Positions 1-10,049 are shown, counted from the first letter of the stretch. The stretch is DNA of 64,000 bases from Acidobacteriota bacterium (GCA_016125275.1 WGMB01000003.1:992001-1056000), one strand, 5' to 3'. The notes: generated by a model not told the origin, from the letters alone. Numbers and translations are program-made.

Positions 1-417
1 ATCCGGCCGGTCGGCGACTGGCTGGTGGTGGACGACTGCTACAACTCGAACCCGGCCGCCGCCGAGGCCATGCTGGACGTGCTGGCGGAGCTGCCTGGCA
101 AGCGCAAGGTAGCCGTGCTGGGCGAGATGCTGGAGCTGGGCGACAGCGCCGCGGCCCTGCACCGCCAAGTGGGCCGCAAGGCGGCCGGAGCGGCGGACCT
201 GATCGTCGCCGTGCGCGGCGCGGCGCGAGAGATCGCCGAGGGAGCCGCCGAGAGCGGCGCAGCCGACGGCGCCGTGAAGTTCTTTGAAGACGCCGACCAA
301 GCCGGAGCCGCCCTGCGCGGGCTGCTCCAGCCCGGCGACACGATCCTGTTCAAAGGTTCCCGGGGCGTGGGCCTGGAGCGCGCGCTGGCGGCGGCGAGCG
401 CCGGGGGAGGGCGGTAG
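1..417 (+). CDS. murF: UDP-MurNAc-tripeptide--D-Ala-D-Ala ligase, C-terminal part
   Basis: The reading frame is open from base 1 to TAG at 415-417, so only the last 138 codons are present. MurF adds D-Ala-D-Ala to the UDP-MurNAc tripeptide in the cytoplasm, the last soluble precursor step. The visible part is the C-terminal Mur-ligase domain: the DDCYNSNPAA motif near the left edge (family DxYNANPxS), then KRKVAVLGEMLELGDSA and the late GDTILFKGSRG motif. mraY follows 3 bp later, the usual murF-mraY order. The ATP-binding half lies outside the window. Confidence 0.95.
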   Translation: MRPVGDWLVVDDCYNSNPAAAEAMLDVLAELPGKRKVAVLGEMLELGDSAAALHRQVGRKAAGAADLIVAVRGAAREIAEGAAESGAADGAVKFFEDADQAGAALRGLLQPGDTILFKGSRGVGLERALAAASAGGGR

Positions 418-420
418 CCG

Positions 421-1554
421 ATGCTGTACCACCTCCTCTATGAACAGCTCTATCCGCTGTTCAGCCCGTTCCGGGTGTTCCAATACATCACCACGCGGAC
501 GGCGTTCGCGATGCTGACGGCGCTGGGGCTGGGCTTGATCCTGGGGCCCTGGTTCATCGGCCGCCTGCGCCAGTTCCAGATCGGCCAGCACATTCGCGCC
601 GACGGTCCGCAGTCGCACCTGTCCAAGGCCGGCACGCCCACGATGGGCGGGCTGCTGATCAACATTTCCATCCTCGTGCCCACGCTGCTGTGGACGAACC
701 TGCGCAACGCCTACGTCTGGATTGCGCTGTTCGCGCTAGTGGGCTTCGGCGCGATCGGCTTTGTCGACGACTACGCCAAGATCCGCAAGGCCCGCAACCT
801 GGGGCTGACGGCGCGAGGAAAGTTCGGCCTGCAAGCGTTGATGACGCTGGCGATCGGGTCGGTTCTCGCCTGGCTCTCTCTCCGCGGGGAGTACCAGCCT
901 GTGCTGGCGCTCCCCTTCTTCAAGCAGATCCGTCCGACGCTGGTGATCGAGCCGCTGCTGCACAACCCCTGGACGCTGCCGTTGGCCTTCTCCGGCTTTC
1001 TGGTGTTCCTGTTTCTGGTGCTGGTGGGCTCGTCCAACGCGGTCAACCTCACCGACGGGCTCGACGGGCTGGCGATCGGGCTGACGGTGGTATGCGCCGG
1101 GGCCTTGACGGCGCTGACGTACGTCGCCGGCCACCGCGAGATCGCCGCCTACCTCGACATTCCGCGCGTACCGCAGGCGGCCGAGCTGACGATCTTCGGC
1201 GGGGCCATGGTGGGCTCGAGCTTGGCCTTCCTCTGGTACAACTCGCACCCGGCGGAGATGTTCATGGGCGATGTGGGATCGCTCGGGCTGGGCGGCGCGA
1301 TGGGCATCATGTCGGTGCTGATCAAGCAGGAGGTCCTGCTGCTGTTCATCGGCGGGGTGTTCGTGGTGGAGACGCTGTCCGTGATTCTGCAGGTCGGCAG
1401 CTTCAAGCTGCGCGGCAAGCGAATCTTCAAGATGGCGCCGCTGCACCATCACTTCGAGCAACTCGGTTGGCCGGAATCGAAGGTGATCGTACGGTTTTGG
1501 ATCGCCGGCCTGGTGCTGGCGCTGTTTGCGCTGTCGACGTTGAAGCTGCGATGA
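421..1554 (+). CDS. mraY: phospho-N-acetylmuramoyl-pentapeptide transferase
   Basis: This integral membrane enzyme transfers phospho-MurNAc-pentapeptide to undecaprenyl phosphate, making lipid I. The 377 residues are close to the family length. Signature motifs are in order: the aspartate pair in GFVDDYAKIRK with GLTARGKFGLQ, then NLTDGLDGLAIG, then MFMGDVGSLGLGG, and the C-terminal histidine cluster HHHFEQLGWPE. About ten hydrophobic segments alternate with these cytoplasmic loops. ATG at 421 sits 3 bp after the murF stop, and its own stop overlaps the murD start by 4 bp (ATGA), which suggests translational coupling. Confidence 0.98.
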   Translation: MLYHLLYEQLYPLFSPFRVFQYITTRTAFAMLTALGLGLILGPWFIGRLRQFQIGQHIRADGPQSHLSKAGTPTMGGLLINISILVPTLLWTNLRNAYVWIALFALVGFGAIGFVDDYAKIRKARNLGLTARGKFGLQALMTLAIGSVLAWLSLRGEYQPVLALPFFKQIRPTLVIEPLLHNPWTLPLAFSGFLVFLFLVLVGSSNAVNLTDGLDGLAIGLTVVCAGALTALTYVAGHREIAAYLDIPRVPQAAELTIFGGAMVGSSLAFLWYNSHPAEMFMGDVGSLGLGGAMGIMSVLIKQEVLLLFIGGVFVVETLSVILQVGSFKLRGKRIFKMAPLHHHFEQLGWPESKVIVRFWIAGLVLALFALSTLKLR

Positions 1555-2903
1555 GGTACGACGGACAGAAGGTGCTCGTGGTGGGCCTGGGAGCTTCCGG
1601 GCAGGCCGCCGTGCGCTTCTTTGCCCGCCGCGGCGCCCGGGTGGAGGCGACCGACAGCAGCAATCCCGAGAGGCTCGGCGCGATCATCGAGTCGTTGCGA
1701 CCGTACCTGGCGGAGATCCACCTGGGCGGGCACCCGGACAAGGTCTTTCTGGAGCAGGACCTGATCGTCCCCTCCCCGGGCGTGGACTGGCGGCTACCGC
1801 AACTGCGGGCGGCGCGGCACAACGGCGTGAGGGTGGCCGGCGAGCTCGACTTCGCCGCCGACGAGCTGCGCGGCCGAGTGATCGGCGTGACCGGGGCCAA
1901 CGGCAAGACGACGACGGTGTCGTTGATCGGCCACATCCTGCGCGAAGCCGGCTTGCGGACCGTGGTGGGCGGCAACATCGGGCGACCGTTGCTGGACATG
2001 GTCGAGGAGTCGACCGACGACCAATGGTCGGTGCTGGAGCTGTCGAGCTTTCAGCTCGAAGCCGCTTCAGCCTTCCGCTGCCACATCGCGGCGATCCTCA
2101 ACATCACGCCGGATCACCTGGACCGCCACGGCAGCTTCGAAGCCTATGTCGCCGCGAAGGCCAAGATCCTGGCCTCGCAGACTCCGGATGACGCCGCCGT
2201 GCTGAATCGAGACGACGCTGCCACGGCGGCGTTGGCGGGGGACGTCAAGGGGCGGCTGGTGTGGTTCCAGCGGAGCCGGCCGGCCGACCGCGGCGCCTGG
2301 GCGGACGGCGGGCGCATCTGGTTCGAGGGCCGGCCGGTGGGCTCGACGGACCTGCCGATCCGCGGCGCGCACAACCTGGAAAACGCCCTGGCGGCTGCGG
2401 CCGTCGCGGCCCTGGCCGGCGTGCCCGACCACGCCATCGCCTCCGGGCTGCAATCGTTCCAGGCCGTCGAGCACCGCCTGGAGAAGGTCGCCACGATCGG
2501 CGGCGTCGACTACTACAACGACTCCAAGGCGACCAACGTGGACGCCACCCGCAAGGCCGTCGAGTCGTTCGCCGGCGGGCTCTGGCTGATGCTGGGCGGC
2601 CGGGACAAGCAGGGCGACTTCGCCTCGCTCGCCGACCTGCTGAGGGGCCGTGTGCGGGAGCTGCTGTTGGTGGGCGAAGCCGCGCCGACGATCCGCGCAC
2701 AGCTCGAAGGCGTGGCGCCGCTGGTCGACTGCGGAACCATCGAAGCCGCTCTGCGCTACGCCGCCGAGCGCGCTCAGCCGGGCGAGACCGTGCTGCTGTC
2801 TCCGGCCTGCGCCAGCTTCGACCAGTTCGAAAACTACGCGCGCCGGGGCCGTGAATTCAAACGTCTGGTGGCGGCGCTGGCCACCGAGCCGAAGGAGGAC
2901 TGA
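1551..2903 (+). CDS. murD: UDP-MurNAc-L-alanine--D-glutamate ligase
   Basis: Cytoplasmic ATP-dependent ligase that adds D-Glu to UDP-MurNAc-L-Ala. It has 450 residues, normal for the family. The N-terminal nucleotide-binding fold begins KVLVVGLGASGQA. The central ATPase P-loop is GVTGANGKTTTVSL near residue 110, followed by VLELSSFQLE, LNITPDHLDRHG, the C-terminal DYYNDSKATN and LSPACASFDQF. ATG at 1551 overlaps the mraY stop. The same frame stays open upstream to about 690, but that part is out-of-frame mraY sequence and shows no family similarity, so the longer start is rejected. Confidence 0.97.
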   Translation: MRYDGQKVLVVGLGASGQAAVRFFARRGARVEATDSSNPERLGAIIESLRPYLAEIHLGGHPDKVFLEQDLIVPSPGVDWRLPQLRAARHNGVRVAGELDFAADELRGRVIGVTGANGKTTTVSLIGHILREAGLRTVVGGNIGRPLLDMVEESTDDQWSVLELSSFQLEAASAFRCHIAAILNITPDHLDRHGSFEAYVAAKAKILASQTPDDAAVLNRDDAATAALAGDVKGRLVWFQRSRPADRGAWADGGRIWFEGRPVGSTDLPIRGAHNLENALAAAAVAALAGVPDHAIASGLQSFQAVEHRLEKVATIGGVDYYNDSKATNVDATRKAVESFAGGLWLMLGGRDKQGDFASLADLLRGRVRELLLVGEAAPTIRAQLEGVAPLVDCGTIEAALRYAAERAQPGETVLLSPACASFDQFENYARRGREFKRLVAALATEPKED

Positions 2904-2907
2904 GGGA

Positions 2908-3984
2908 ATGCCGCGACAACTGCACTACGATCGCCTGCTCTGCCTCACCATCCTGGGGCTGACGTTCTTTGGGCTGCTGATGGTCTTCAGCGTGACGGCG
3001 GCGGACGGCGATCCGAACCCGACGTTCATCATCAAACAGTCGGTGGCGGCGTTCATCGGGCTGGGGTTGATGCGGTTTCTGATGTTCCGGGACTACCACG
3101 AGCTGCGGAACCAGAAGGTGGTGTTCGGCGTGGTGGGCGCGGCGATCGTGCTGTTGGCGTTGGCGTTCGTGGTCGGCTCGGGGGCTCGGACCGGCCGCTG
3201 GCTCGATCTGGGCTTCTTCTCGTTCCAGCCGTCGGAGCTGGCCAAGCTGGCCGTAATCGTGTTCCTGGCCTACTACCTGGAGACCTACGGCGACCGCATA
3301 GACAACATCCGCTCGCTGGCCGGAGGGGCCATCGTGCTGGCGGCGGTCTGCCTACTGATCTTCGGCGGACGCGACCTCGGCACCGCCGTAGCCATCATGG
3401 TCATCGCCGCCGTGATGCTGTGGACGGCCGGCTTGCAGTTGCGCTGGTTCCTGGTCGGCATCGGCGTAGCGGTCCCGCTGGGCTACCTGGCGACGATCGT
3501 CGAGCCCTACCGCGTGCGACGCTTCCTGGTGTTCCTGGACCCGGAGGCCGATCCGCTCGGGGCGGGGTTTCAGGTGATGCAGTCGAAGATCGCCGTGGGC
3601 AGCGGAGGACTGCTGGGCCAGGGGCTGCTGCTGGGCCGCCAGAAGATGCGGTTCCTGCCGGAAGCCCATACGGACTTCATTTTCGGCGTGATCGGCGAAG
3701 AGACGGGCTTGGTGGGCTGCCTGCTGGTGGTGAGCGCCTTCGCCTTCATCCTCTGGCGGGGCCTGCATGCTTCGATGCGGGCGCCGGACGCTTTTGGGCG
3801 CTACCTGGCGGTGGGCGTGACGGCGATGATCGTCTGCCAGGCGATGATCAACGTCGGCGTGGTGCTGTCGATGCTGCCCACGAAGGGCTTGCCGCTGCCG
3901 TTCATCAGCTACGGCGGCAGCTCGTTGATGATGTCTCTGGCCGGGGCGGGACTCTTGTTGAATGTCAGTCAGCATGCAGATTGA
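2908..3984 (+). CDS. ftsW: SEDS peptidoglycan polymerase FtsW
   Basis: SEDS-family glycosyltransferase that works with a class B PBP at the division septum. The 358 residues contain about ten membrane segments. SEDS motifs are visible: the conserved GFQVMQSKIAVGSGG loop, the acidic EAHTDFIFGVIGEE segment and FISYGGSSLMM near the C-terminus. ATG at 2908 is preceded by GGAGG about ten bases upstream, across the end of murD. An open frame from 2650 exists but overlaps murD and adds no SEDS sequence. The 3' end overlaps the murG start by 23 bp. Confidence 0.95.
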   Translation: MPRQLHYDRLLCLTILGLTFFGLLMVFSVTAADGDPNPTFIIKQSVAAFIGLGLMRFLMFRDYHELRNQKVVFGVVGAAIVLLALAFVVGSGARTGRWLDLGFFSFQPSELAKLAVIVFLAYYLETYGDRIDNIRSLAGGAIVLAAVCLLIFGGRDLGTAVAIMVIAAVMLWTAGLQLRWFLVGIGVAVPLGYLATIVEPYRVRRFLVFLDPEADPLGAGFQVMQSKIAVGSGGLLGQGLLLGRQKMRFLPEAHTDFIFGVIGEETGLVGCLLVVSAFAFILWRGLHASMRAPDAFGRYLAVGVTAMIVCQAMINVGVVLSMLPTKGLPLPFISYGGSSLMMSLAGAGLLLNVSQHAD

Positions 3985-5131
3985 CCGAGAGCTGCGCACG
4001 GGGCGCCCGCAGCCGGCCTTGCCGCCGGCGCGCGGACTGTCGTTCCTGATCGCGGCGGGCGGGACCGGCGGCCACGTGCTGCCCGGGCTGCAGGTGGCTG
4101 CGGAGCTGCGGGCGCGCGGGGCCGAGTGCACGATCGTCGGCACGCCGCGCGGCATGGAGTCCAAGCTCGCTCCCCAGTTCGGCATTCCGCTGGAAATGCT
4201 GCAGATCGGCCCGCTCAACGGCGTGCCCTGGTCGCGACGGATCAAGACGCTGGTCGAGCTGCCGGCCAGCGTACGGCAAGCCGCGAGGCTGGTGGACCGA
4301 CACCGGCCGGCGGCCGCGCTGAGCCTCGGCGGCTACGCCTCCGGTCCGCTGGTTTTGGCCGCGATCGCCAAGAGAGTCCCCCTGCTCATCATGGAACCCA
4401 ACGCCTATCCAGGGCTGGCCAATCGCCTGGCCGCCCGCTTCGCCCGCCGCGCCCTGGTGGGGTTCGACGCCGCCGCCGAGCACTTGCCTTCGGCCGAGGC
4501 CGAGACCGTGGGGGTGCCCATTCGCGACGCCTTCTTCCGGCTGCCCCGCAAGCACCACGTGGGCGCTCCGCTGGTGCTGATCACCGGCGGCAGCCAGGGA
4601 TCGAGCCGCTTGAACCAGGCCGCCGTCGCGGCGGCGCAAACGTGGGCCAAACAAGGCTTTCCGGGCGGAATTCGACTGCTGCATCAGACCGGACCGGCGG
4701 ACTACAATGGTGTTCGAGCTGCTTACGACGCGCTGCGAGACGCCACGGAAATCGCCTGCGAGGCGGTGTCGTTCATTGACGATATGCCCGCCGCCTTCGG
4801 CCGGGCGGACCTCATTGTCTGCCGCGCGGGAGCTTCGACTCTGGCCGAGCTGGCCGCCGCCGGCAAGGCCTCCATCCTGGTTCCCTACCCTCACGCCGCC
4901 GACGATCATCAAATGCGCAACGCGCGTTCGATGGCCCAAGCCGGCGCGGCCCGCGTGGCGGCGGACGCCGAGTGGGACGGCGAGCGGATGGTGCGCGAGG
5001 TCGGTTGCATTTTCGGCGCTCCCGGGCGGCTGGAAGCCATGGAAGACGCCGCCCGCGGCTTGGCCAAGCCCGGAGCCGCGGCTCGCGTGGCCGACGCATT
5101 GATCGAAGAAGCCTTGAAAAGGAAGTCTTAG
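3962..5131 (+). CDS. murG: undecaprenyl-PP-MurNAc-pentapeptide GlcNAc transferase
   Basis: Peripheral membrane GT-B glycosyltransferase that adds GlcNAc to lipid I to give lipid II. It has 389 residues, with the N-terminal GGTGGHVLPGLQ loop, the ITGGSQGSSRLN loop at the start of the second Rossmann domain, and CRAGASTLAELAAAGKASI plus the PHAADDHQ donor-binding stretch. The first in-frame ATG is 3962; 3974 (MQIDRE) is an equally good start, and both overlap ftsW. The N-terminus carries roughly 20 residues before the family core, slightly longer than usual. Confidence 0.96.
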   Translation: MSVSMQIDRELRTGRPQPALPPARGLSFLIAAGGTGGHVLPGLQVAAELRARGAECTIVGTPRGMESKLAPQFGIPLEMLQIGPLNGVPWSRRIKTLVELPASVRQAARLVDRHRPAAALSLGGYASGPLVLAAIAKRVPLLIMEPNAYPGLANRLAARFARRALVGFDAAAEHLPSAEAETVGVPIRDAFFRLPRKHHVGAPLVLITGGSQGSSRLNQAAVAAAQTWAKQGFPGGIRLLHQTGPADYNGVRAAYDALRDATEIACEAVSFIDDMPAAFGRADLIVCRAGASTLAELAAAGKASILVPYPHAADDHQMRNARSMAQAGAARVAADAEWDGERMVREVGCIFGAPGRLEAMEDAARGLAKPGAAARVADALIEEALKRKS

Positions 5132-5137
5132 AAAGAA

Positions 5138-6550
5138 GTGCTGTTTCGAGAAGCCATCGTCAAACAACGCCGCATCCACTTCATCGGGATCGGCGGCATC
5201 GGCATGAGCGGCATCGCCGAGATCCTGCTCAACCTCGGGTACAAGATCTCGGGCTCGGACCTGACGCGGTCGCCGATCACCGAGCGGCTGGGGCGGATGG
5301 GCGCCACGGTCTTCGAGGGGCACGCTGTGGAGCACATCCGCGGGGCCGACGTGATCGTCTACAGCTCCGCCATCTCGCCGCAGAACCCTGAGTACGCCGG
5401 CGCGAAGGAGCAGGGCGTGCCGACGGTGATGCGCGGCGAGCTGTTGGCCGAGCTGATGCGGCTCAAGTACGGCATCGCCGTGGCCGGCTCGCACGGCAAG
5501 ACGACGACGACCTCAATGACGGCCGCCGTGCTGCACGGGGCGGCCAAGGACCCGACCGTGGTGGTCGGCGGACGCGTCGGCCAGATGGGCTCCAACGCGC
5601 GCGTGGGCAAGAGCGACTTTCTGCTGGTGGAGGCCGACGAGTCCGACGGCTCGTTCCTGCGGCTGGCGCCGATTCTCGCCGTGATCACCAACGTCGATCG
5701 CGAGCACCTGGATCACTACTCCTCCGATGAAGCGATCGAAGACGCCTTCGTGGAGTTCGCCAACAAGACCCCTTTCTACGGCTCCTCGATCGTATGCATC
5801 GACAACCCGGTGCTGCGCCGGCTGCTGCCGCGCATGGTGCGCCGGGTGAGGACCTACGGCGAGTCCGCCGACGCCGATCTGCGGGTGAGCGAGATCGAGA
5901 GCGCCGGGCTGTTCACGCGCTTCCGGCTGAGCCTCGAGGGCCGCGACCTGGGCGTGTTCGAGGTGCAGTCAGTGGGTCGCCACAACGCTCTCAACGCTGC
6001 CGCGGCGGCGATGGTGGGCCTCGAGCTCGACGCCACGCCGGAGCAGATTCGCGAAGGCCTGCGGGGCTTCATCGGCGTGGACCGGCGCTTCCAGCTCCGC
6101 GGCCGGCGCAACGACATCGCGGTGGTCGACGACTACGGCCACCACCCGACCGAGATCGCGGCGACCCTGGCGGCGGCCGCCACTTGCGGCTTCCGGAGCG
6201 TGCACGTGCTCTTCCAGCCGCACCGCTACAGCCGCACGCAGTTGCTGGCTGACGAGTTCGCGGCCTGCTTCGGCCAGTGCGACAGCCTGACCGTGGTGGA
6301 CGTCTACTCGGCCGGCGAGCAACCCCTGCCGGGCGCCGACAGCCCGGGGCTGACCGCGCGCATCCAGGCCGCCAGCCAGCCGGCCGCGCACTACGCGCCG
6401 TCGATGGAGGACGCCGTGGCGCGCTTGGCGACGCTGGCCGAGCCCGGCGACGTGGTGATTACGCTCGGCGCCGGCAACGTCTGGCGGGCCGGCGATCAGA
6501 TTCTGGAACGGCTGGAGGCCCGCGCCGCGGTGAGCGCGGCGGGAGATTAA
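5138..6550 (+). CDS. murC: UDP-N-acetylmuramate--L-alanine ligase
   Basis: Cytoplasmic ligase that adds the first amino acid to UDP-MurNAc. It has 470 residues. The dinucleotide-type HFIGIGGIGMSGIAE motif lies near residue 16, the P-loop VAGSHGKTTTTSM near 118, then EADESDGSFL, the NVDREHLDHY stretch, DDYGHHPTEI and the C-terminal LGAGNVW. The start is GTG at 5138, six bases after the murG stop. It is followed after 10 bp by ftsQ; in many dcw clusters murB and ddl lie here, and neither is present. Confidence 0.97.
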   Translation: MLFREAIVKQRRIHFIGIGGIGMSGIAEILLNLGYKISGSDLTRSPITERLGRMGATVFEGHAVEHIRGADVIVYSSAISPQNPEYAGAKEQGVPTVMRGELLAELMRLKYGIAVAGSHGKTTTTSMTAAVLHGAAKDPTVVVGGRVGQMGSNARVGKSDFLLVEADESDGSFLRLAPILAVITNVDREHLDHYSSDEAIEDAFVEFANKTPFYGSSIVCIDNPVLRRLLPRMVRRVRTYGESADADLRVSEIESAGLFTRFRLSLEGRDLGVFEVQSVGRHNALNAAAAAMVGLELDATPEQIREGLRGFIGVDRRFQLRGRRNDIAVVDDYGHHPTEIAATLAAAATCGFRSVHVLFQPHRYSRTQLLADEFAACFGQCDSLTVVDVYSAGEQPLPGADSPGLTARIQAASQPAAHYAPSMEDAVARLATLAEPGDVVITLGAGNVWRAGDQILERLEARAAVSAAGD

Positions 6551-6560
6551 CGCGAGGCTG

Positions 6561-7448
6561 ATGGCGAAAACCGCGTCCAGCAAGAGCTCGAGTCCGGAGA
6601 CGGGCGCTTATCGCCGCCGCAAGGGGCCGGTGCGCGTCCGGCGTTGGATCTTCGATTGGCGCAACTGGCCCTGGCGTCCGCTGCTGTTTACGCTGGCGTT
6701 CGTGGCGGTGGCGGCCGGCTCGGCCTATGCCGTGGACCAGTACGTGGCCCAGGGGCCGCGCTTCCGTTTCGAGCCCGGCGGCCTAGTGATCACGGGGCTC
6801 GACCGCGTGGACGAGGGCCGTATTCAGGCCGTTTTTGCCGACGACTTCGGCAAGAGTCTGCTGGACCCGCCGCTGGAAGCCCGCCGCATGGCGACGCTGG
6901 CCGTGCCGTGGGTGGCGGATGCGTCGGTCGTCCGGTTGTGGCCGAACCGCATTTGGGTGGACATCCAGGAGCGTCGGCCGCTGGCGTTCGTGCGCGTGCC
7001 GGCCAAGGGCGGCACGCTGGAGTTGCGGATGATCGACGATCGCGGCGTCTTCCTCGATCCGCTGGCCGGGGAGCAGTTCGACCTGCCGGTGATCGACGGC
7101 GTGGACCCGGCGGCCTCGCGCGAGGACCGCGAGGCGCGGGTGCGGCTGTTCGAGCGGCTAGTGCGAGACTTGGACGCCGAGGAGCCGCACTACAGCGAGC
7201 GCATCTCGCAAATCAACGTGGCGGACGACGGCAACGCCCGCGTGACGGTGGTGGACGGCGGCGAGGTGATCGAGCTGCAGATGGGCGACAAGCTGTTCCG
7301 CCATCGCTTCGAGGTCTACCTGGAGTACATCGATAGCTGGAAGCGCCAGTTCGGCAAAGTGGGCTGGGTGGACCTGCGCATCCGAGATCAGGTGGTGATT
7401 CTGCCCTACGCCGACGCCAGGAGGGGAGCCGGGCCGGTACAGCCCTGA
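6561..7448 (+). CDS. ftsQ: cell division protein FtsQ/DivIB
   Basis: Bitopic divisome protein that links the FtsBL subcomplex to early division proteins. The 295 residues show a basic N-terminal cytoplasmic tail, one membrane segment around residues 35-60 (PLLFTLAFVAVAAGSAYAV), a POTRA domain beginning FRFEPGGLVITGLDRVDEG, and the FtsQ/DivIB beta domain with the LWPNRIWVDIQERRP element and the late VGWVDLRIRDQVV strand. Position between murC and ftsA supports the call. Sequence conservation in this family is low, so the assignment leans on architecture plus order. Confidence 0.92.
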   Translation: MAKTASSKSSSPETGAYRRRKGPVRVRRWIFDWRNWPWRPLLFTLAFVAVAAGSAYAVDQYVAQGPRFRFEPGGLVITGLDRVDEGRIQAVFADDFGKSLLDPPLEARRMATLAVPWVADASVVRLWPNRIWVDIQERRPLAFVRVPAKGGTLELRMIDDRGVFLDPLAGEQFDLPVIDGVDPAASREDREARVRLFERLVRDLDAEEPHYSERISQINVADDGNARVTVVDGGEVIELQMGDKLFRHRFEVYLEYIDSWKRQFGKVGWVDLRIRDQVVILPYADARRGAGPVQP

Positions 7449-7462
7449 GGCCGACAATCGCT

Positions 7463-8671
7463 ATGCCGCGAAAACAGGACTACCTGGTGGGGCTTGACTT
7501 GGGCAGCGGCGCGACGCGTTGCGTCGTCGCGCTGGAAGAGGATTCCCGGCTGCGCTTCATCAGCCATGGCGTCGTGCCGACGGCCGGCGGCTGGGACAAG
7601 GGCGTGATCTCGGACCAGGATGTGGTGCTCGAGTCGCTGGAGAAGGCCATCGAAGACGCCGAGAAGAACGGCGGCATGATGGTGGAAGCGGCCGTGGTGG
7701 GCGTCGGCGGCCCGCACCTGCGCAGCAACGTGAGCCACGCGGCGCTGAACTTGAACTCCTGGGAGAACCAGATCGAACGGCGCCACGTGGACGAGGTCAT
7801 CAAGCGCGCCTCGCAGGCCCCGCTGAGCGAGGACCGCGTGGTGCTGCAGGCGGTGCCGCTCGAGTTCGCGGTGGACCAGCAGCCGGGCAAGCGCAACCCG
7901 CTGGGCATGAACGGCCGGCGGCTCGACGCGCACGTGCAGGTGGTTTCGGCGCTGGCCCAGGCGCATGACAATATTCAAGCGGTGGTCAACCGCGCCGGCG
8001 TGGTCGTCGAGGAGACGGTCTCGGAAGGCTTCGCCGCCGCCTACGCCGTGCTCGAGGAGCAGGAACGCGACATCGGCGTCGCGGTTTGCGACCTCGGGGC
8101 CGGGTCGATCGAGCTGGTGGTCTACCTCGACAACGACCTGCGGCTGACCACCGGCATTCCCATTGCGGGAGAACATTTCGTCTCGGACGTAGCCTCGGTG
8201 TTGCGCACGCCGCGCGAGGCCGCCCAGCGGCTCATCGAGCAGTACGGCTGCGTGCTGCCCGAGCAGACGCCGCCCAACGTCACCATCGAGACGCCGGATT
8301 TCCAAGGAGGGTCCCAGCAGCGCCCGCGCCGCCTGCTGAACCAGATACTCGAAGCGCGCGCGGAGGAGGTCTTCGAGCTGATCGGCGACGAGATCAAGCG
8401 GGCCGGCTTTGCCAACCGCTTGGTCGGCGGCGCCGTGCTGACCGGCTCGTTGGCCTGCATGGCCGGACTGTGCGACCTCGCCGAGAAATCGCTCGGCGTG
8501 GAAGCGCGGGTCGGACTGCCGCCGCGTATCGAAGACCTGCCGGACGAGCTCGATCATCCGGGGTGGGCGACCGCCCTCGGACTCGTGCTCTACGCCCAAA
8601 GGCTGCGTTTGCACAAGAAAAGGCGGAGAGAGTCGGTAGCCGAATGGCTCAAGGCGCTCTTCGAAGGATGA
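7463..8671 (+). CDS. ftsA: cell division protein FtsA
   Basis: Actin-like ATPase that tethers FtsZ filaments to the inner membrane. Of 402 residues, the first phosphate loop is [17 protein letters not shown], the SHS2/1C region follows, and the second nucleotide-binding loop is [16 protein letters not shown] near residue 208. The [15 protein letters not shown] motif lies in subdomain 2. The C-terminus [15 protein letters not shown] is a plausible amphipathic membrane-targeting helix. It lies 14 bp after ftsQ and 52 bp before ftsZ. Confidence 0.96.
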   Translation: MPRKQDYLVGLDLGSGATRCVVALEEDSRLRFISHGVVPTAGGWDKGVISDQDVVLESLEKAIEDAEKNGGMMVEAAVVGVGGPHLRSNVSHAALNLNSWENQIERRHVDEVIKRASQAPLSEDRVVLQAVPLEFAVDQQPGKRNPLGMNGRRLDAHVQVVSALAQAHDNIQAVVNRAGVVVEETVSEGFAAAYAVLEEQERDIGVAVCDLGAGSIELVVYLDNDLRLTTGIPIAGEHFVSDVASVLRTPREAAQRLIEQYGCVLPEQTPPNVTIETPDFQGGSQQRPRRLLNQILEARAEEVFELIGDEIKRAGFANRLVGGAVLTGSLACMAGLCDLAEKSLGVEARVGLPPRIEDLPDELDHPGWATALGLVLYAQRLRLHKKRRRESVAEWLKALFEG

Positions 8672-8723
8672 CGAACGGCCGCTAGAGCCGGGTATCCCAA
8701 CCAGAGCCAGGAGAGATCGAAAA

Positions 8724-10001
8724 ATGAGCGAATTCGAACACGATGAGCATCTCGAACGAGCCCGCCGGCGCGTCGAGCCCTCCGCTCCTCCCCGGCGCGA
8801 AGAGCGGCCGGCCGAGGAACCCATGTACGCGTTTGACGATGATATGAGACCCACGGCGCGCATCAAGGTGATCGGCGTCGGCGGCGGCGGCTGCAACGCC
8901 GTCAACCGCATGATCGAGGCCGGCGTGGAAGGCGTTCAGTTCGCCGCCGTCAACACCGACGAGCAGGCGCTGCGCGTTTCGCGGGCGCAGATCAAGCTGC
9001 AGATCGGCCAGAAGCTGACCAGTGGCCGCGGCGCGGGTTCGAACCCGAAGGTCGGCGCCAAGGCCGCGCTGGAGGATACCGAGCGGCTGATCGAGCTGCT
9101 CAGCGACTCCGACATGGTGTTCGTCACCAGCGGCCTCGGCGGCGGCACCGGCACCGGCGCCGCTCCCATCGTGGCGTCGCTGGCCAAGGAGCTCGGCGCG
9201 TTGACGGTGGCCGTGGTCACCAAGCCGTTCCAGTTCGAGGGCCCGATGCGCAAGCGTTCGGCCGAGGACGGCCTCAAGGAGCTGGCCGCCACGGTCGACA
9301 CGGTCATCACGATCCCGAACGAGCGGCTGCTCGAAGTGGTCGACCGCGGCACGAGCATCTTCGAGGCGTTCCGCAAGGCCGACGACATTCTGCGGCAGGC
9401 CGTGCAGGGCATCTCCGACATCATCACCATCCCGGGCATCATCAACCGCGACTTCGCCGACGTCCACACCATCATGGAGGGCATGGGCTACGCCGTGATG
9501 GGCACGGCCGTCTGCGGCGGTTCGGCGGCGGCCGTGGAAGCGGCTCGCAAGGCCGTCAACTCACCGCTGCTCGAGGACGCCTCGATCGAAGGCGCCCGCG
9601 GCATCCTCATCAACATCACCGGCTCGTCGAAGCTGGGCTTGCACGAGGTGCACGAGGCCTCGTCGATCATCCAGAAGGCCGCCGATCCCGACGCCAACAT
9701 CATCTTCGGCTGCGTTTTGGACGAAGAGATGGGCGACAACGTCAAGATCACGGTCATCGCGACGGGCTTCCGCACCGACCAGACCGCGACGGGTTCGGTG
9801 GAGCGGGCCGAGGCCGCAGCAGCGGCGGTGTCGAAGGTCCGCACCATGCCCTTGCGGGATGAGAGCGGCCGCCGCACGCTGACGCCGCTGGCCTCCAAGG
9901 CGGAGCCGCCGGCGCAGGCCGAGCCGCCGGACGAAGCGGCCCTCGATCCGGACGATTTGAACCAGCCGGCCTTCCTGCGTCGGCGGCTCGAACGCGACTG
10001 A
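8724..10001 (+). CDS. ftsZ: cell division GTPase FtsZ
   Basis: Tubulin-like GTPase that forms the Z-ring. It has 425 residues. An acidic N-terminal extension of about 45 residues precedes [17 protein letters not shown]; the tubulin signature [13 protein letters not shown] lies near residue 137, then TIPNERLL and the [11 protein letters not shown] region. A variable Ala/Pro-rich linker leads to the conserved C-terminal peptide [11 protein letters not shown], which binds FtsA. A good AGGAGA ribosome site lies before ATG 8724. It is the last gene of the dcw run; a new promoter follows before 10178. Confidence 0.98.
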   Translation: MSEFEHDEHLERARRRVEPSAPPRREERPAEEPMYAFDDDMRPTARIKVIGVGGGGCNAVNRMIEAGVEGVQFAAVNTDEQALRVSRAQIKLQIGQKLTSGRGAGSNPKVGAKAALEDTERLIELLSDSDMVFVTSGLGGGTGTGAAPIVASLAKELGALTVAVVTKPFQFEGPMRKRSAEDGLKELAATVDTVITIPNERLLEVVDRGTSIFEAFRKADDILRQAVQGISDIITIPGIINRDFADVHTIMEGMGYAVMGTAVCGGSAAAVEAARKAVNSPLLEDASIEGARGILINITGSSKLGLHEVHEASSIIQKAADPDANIIFGCVLDEEMGDNVKITVIATGFRTDQTATGSVERAEAAAAAVSKVRTMPLRDESGRRTLTPLASKAEPPAQAEPPDEAALDPDDLNQPAFLRRRLERD

Positions 10002-10049
10002 CCGGGGTGCAAGACTCTCGTGGGGAGGCGGGCGCGACCGTTCGGGTTG

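Noticed and set aside
690-1550. Extended N-terminus for murD
   Set aside because: Lies out of frame within mraY and has no Mur-ligase similarity; ATG 1551 gives the standard start.
3965-5494. 509-codon minus-strand frame across murG and murC
   Set aside because: Antisense to two unambiguous Mur genes with all catalytic motifs; no recognisable protein features.
9040-9060. tRNA-like GGTTCGAACCC sequence
   Set aside because: It is inside ftsZ coding sequence and no cloverleaf or acceptor stem can be formed around it.
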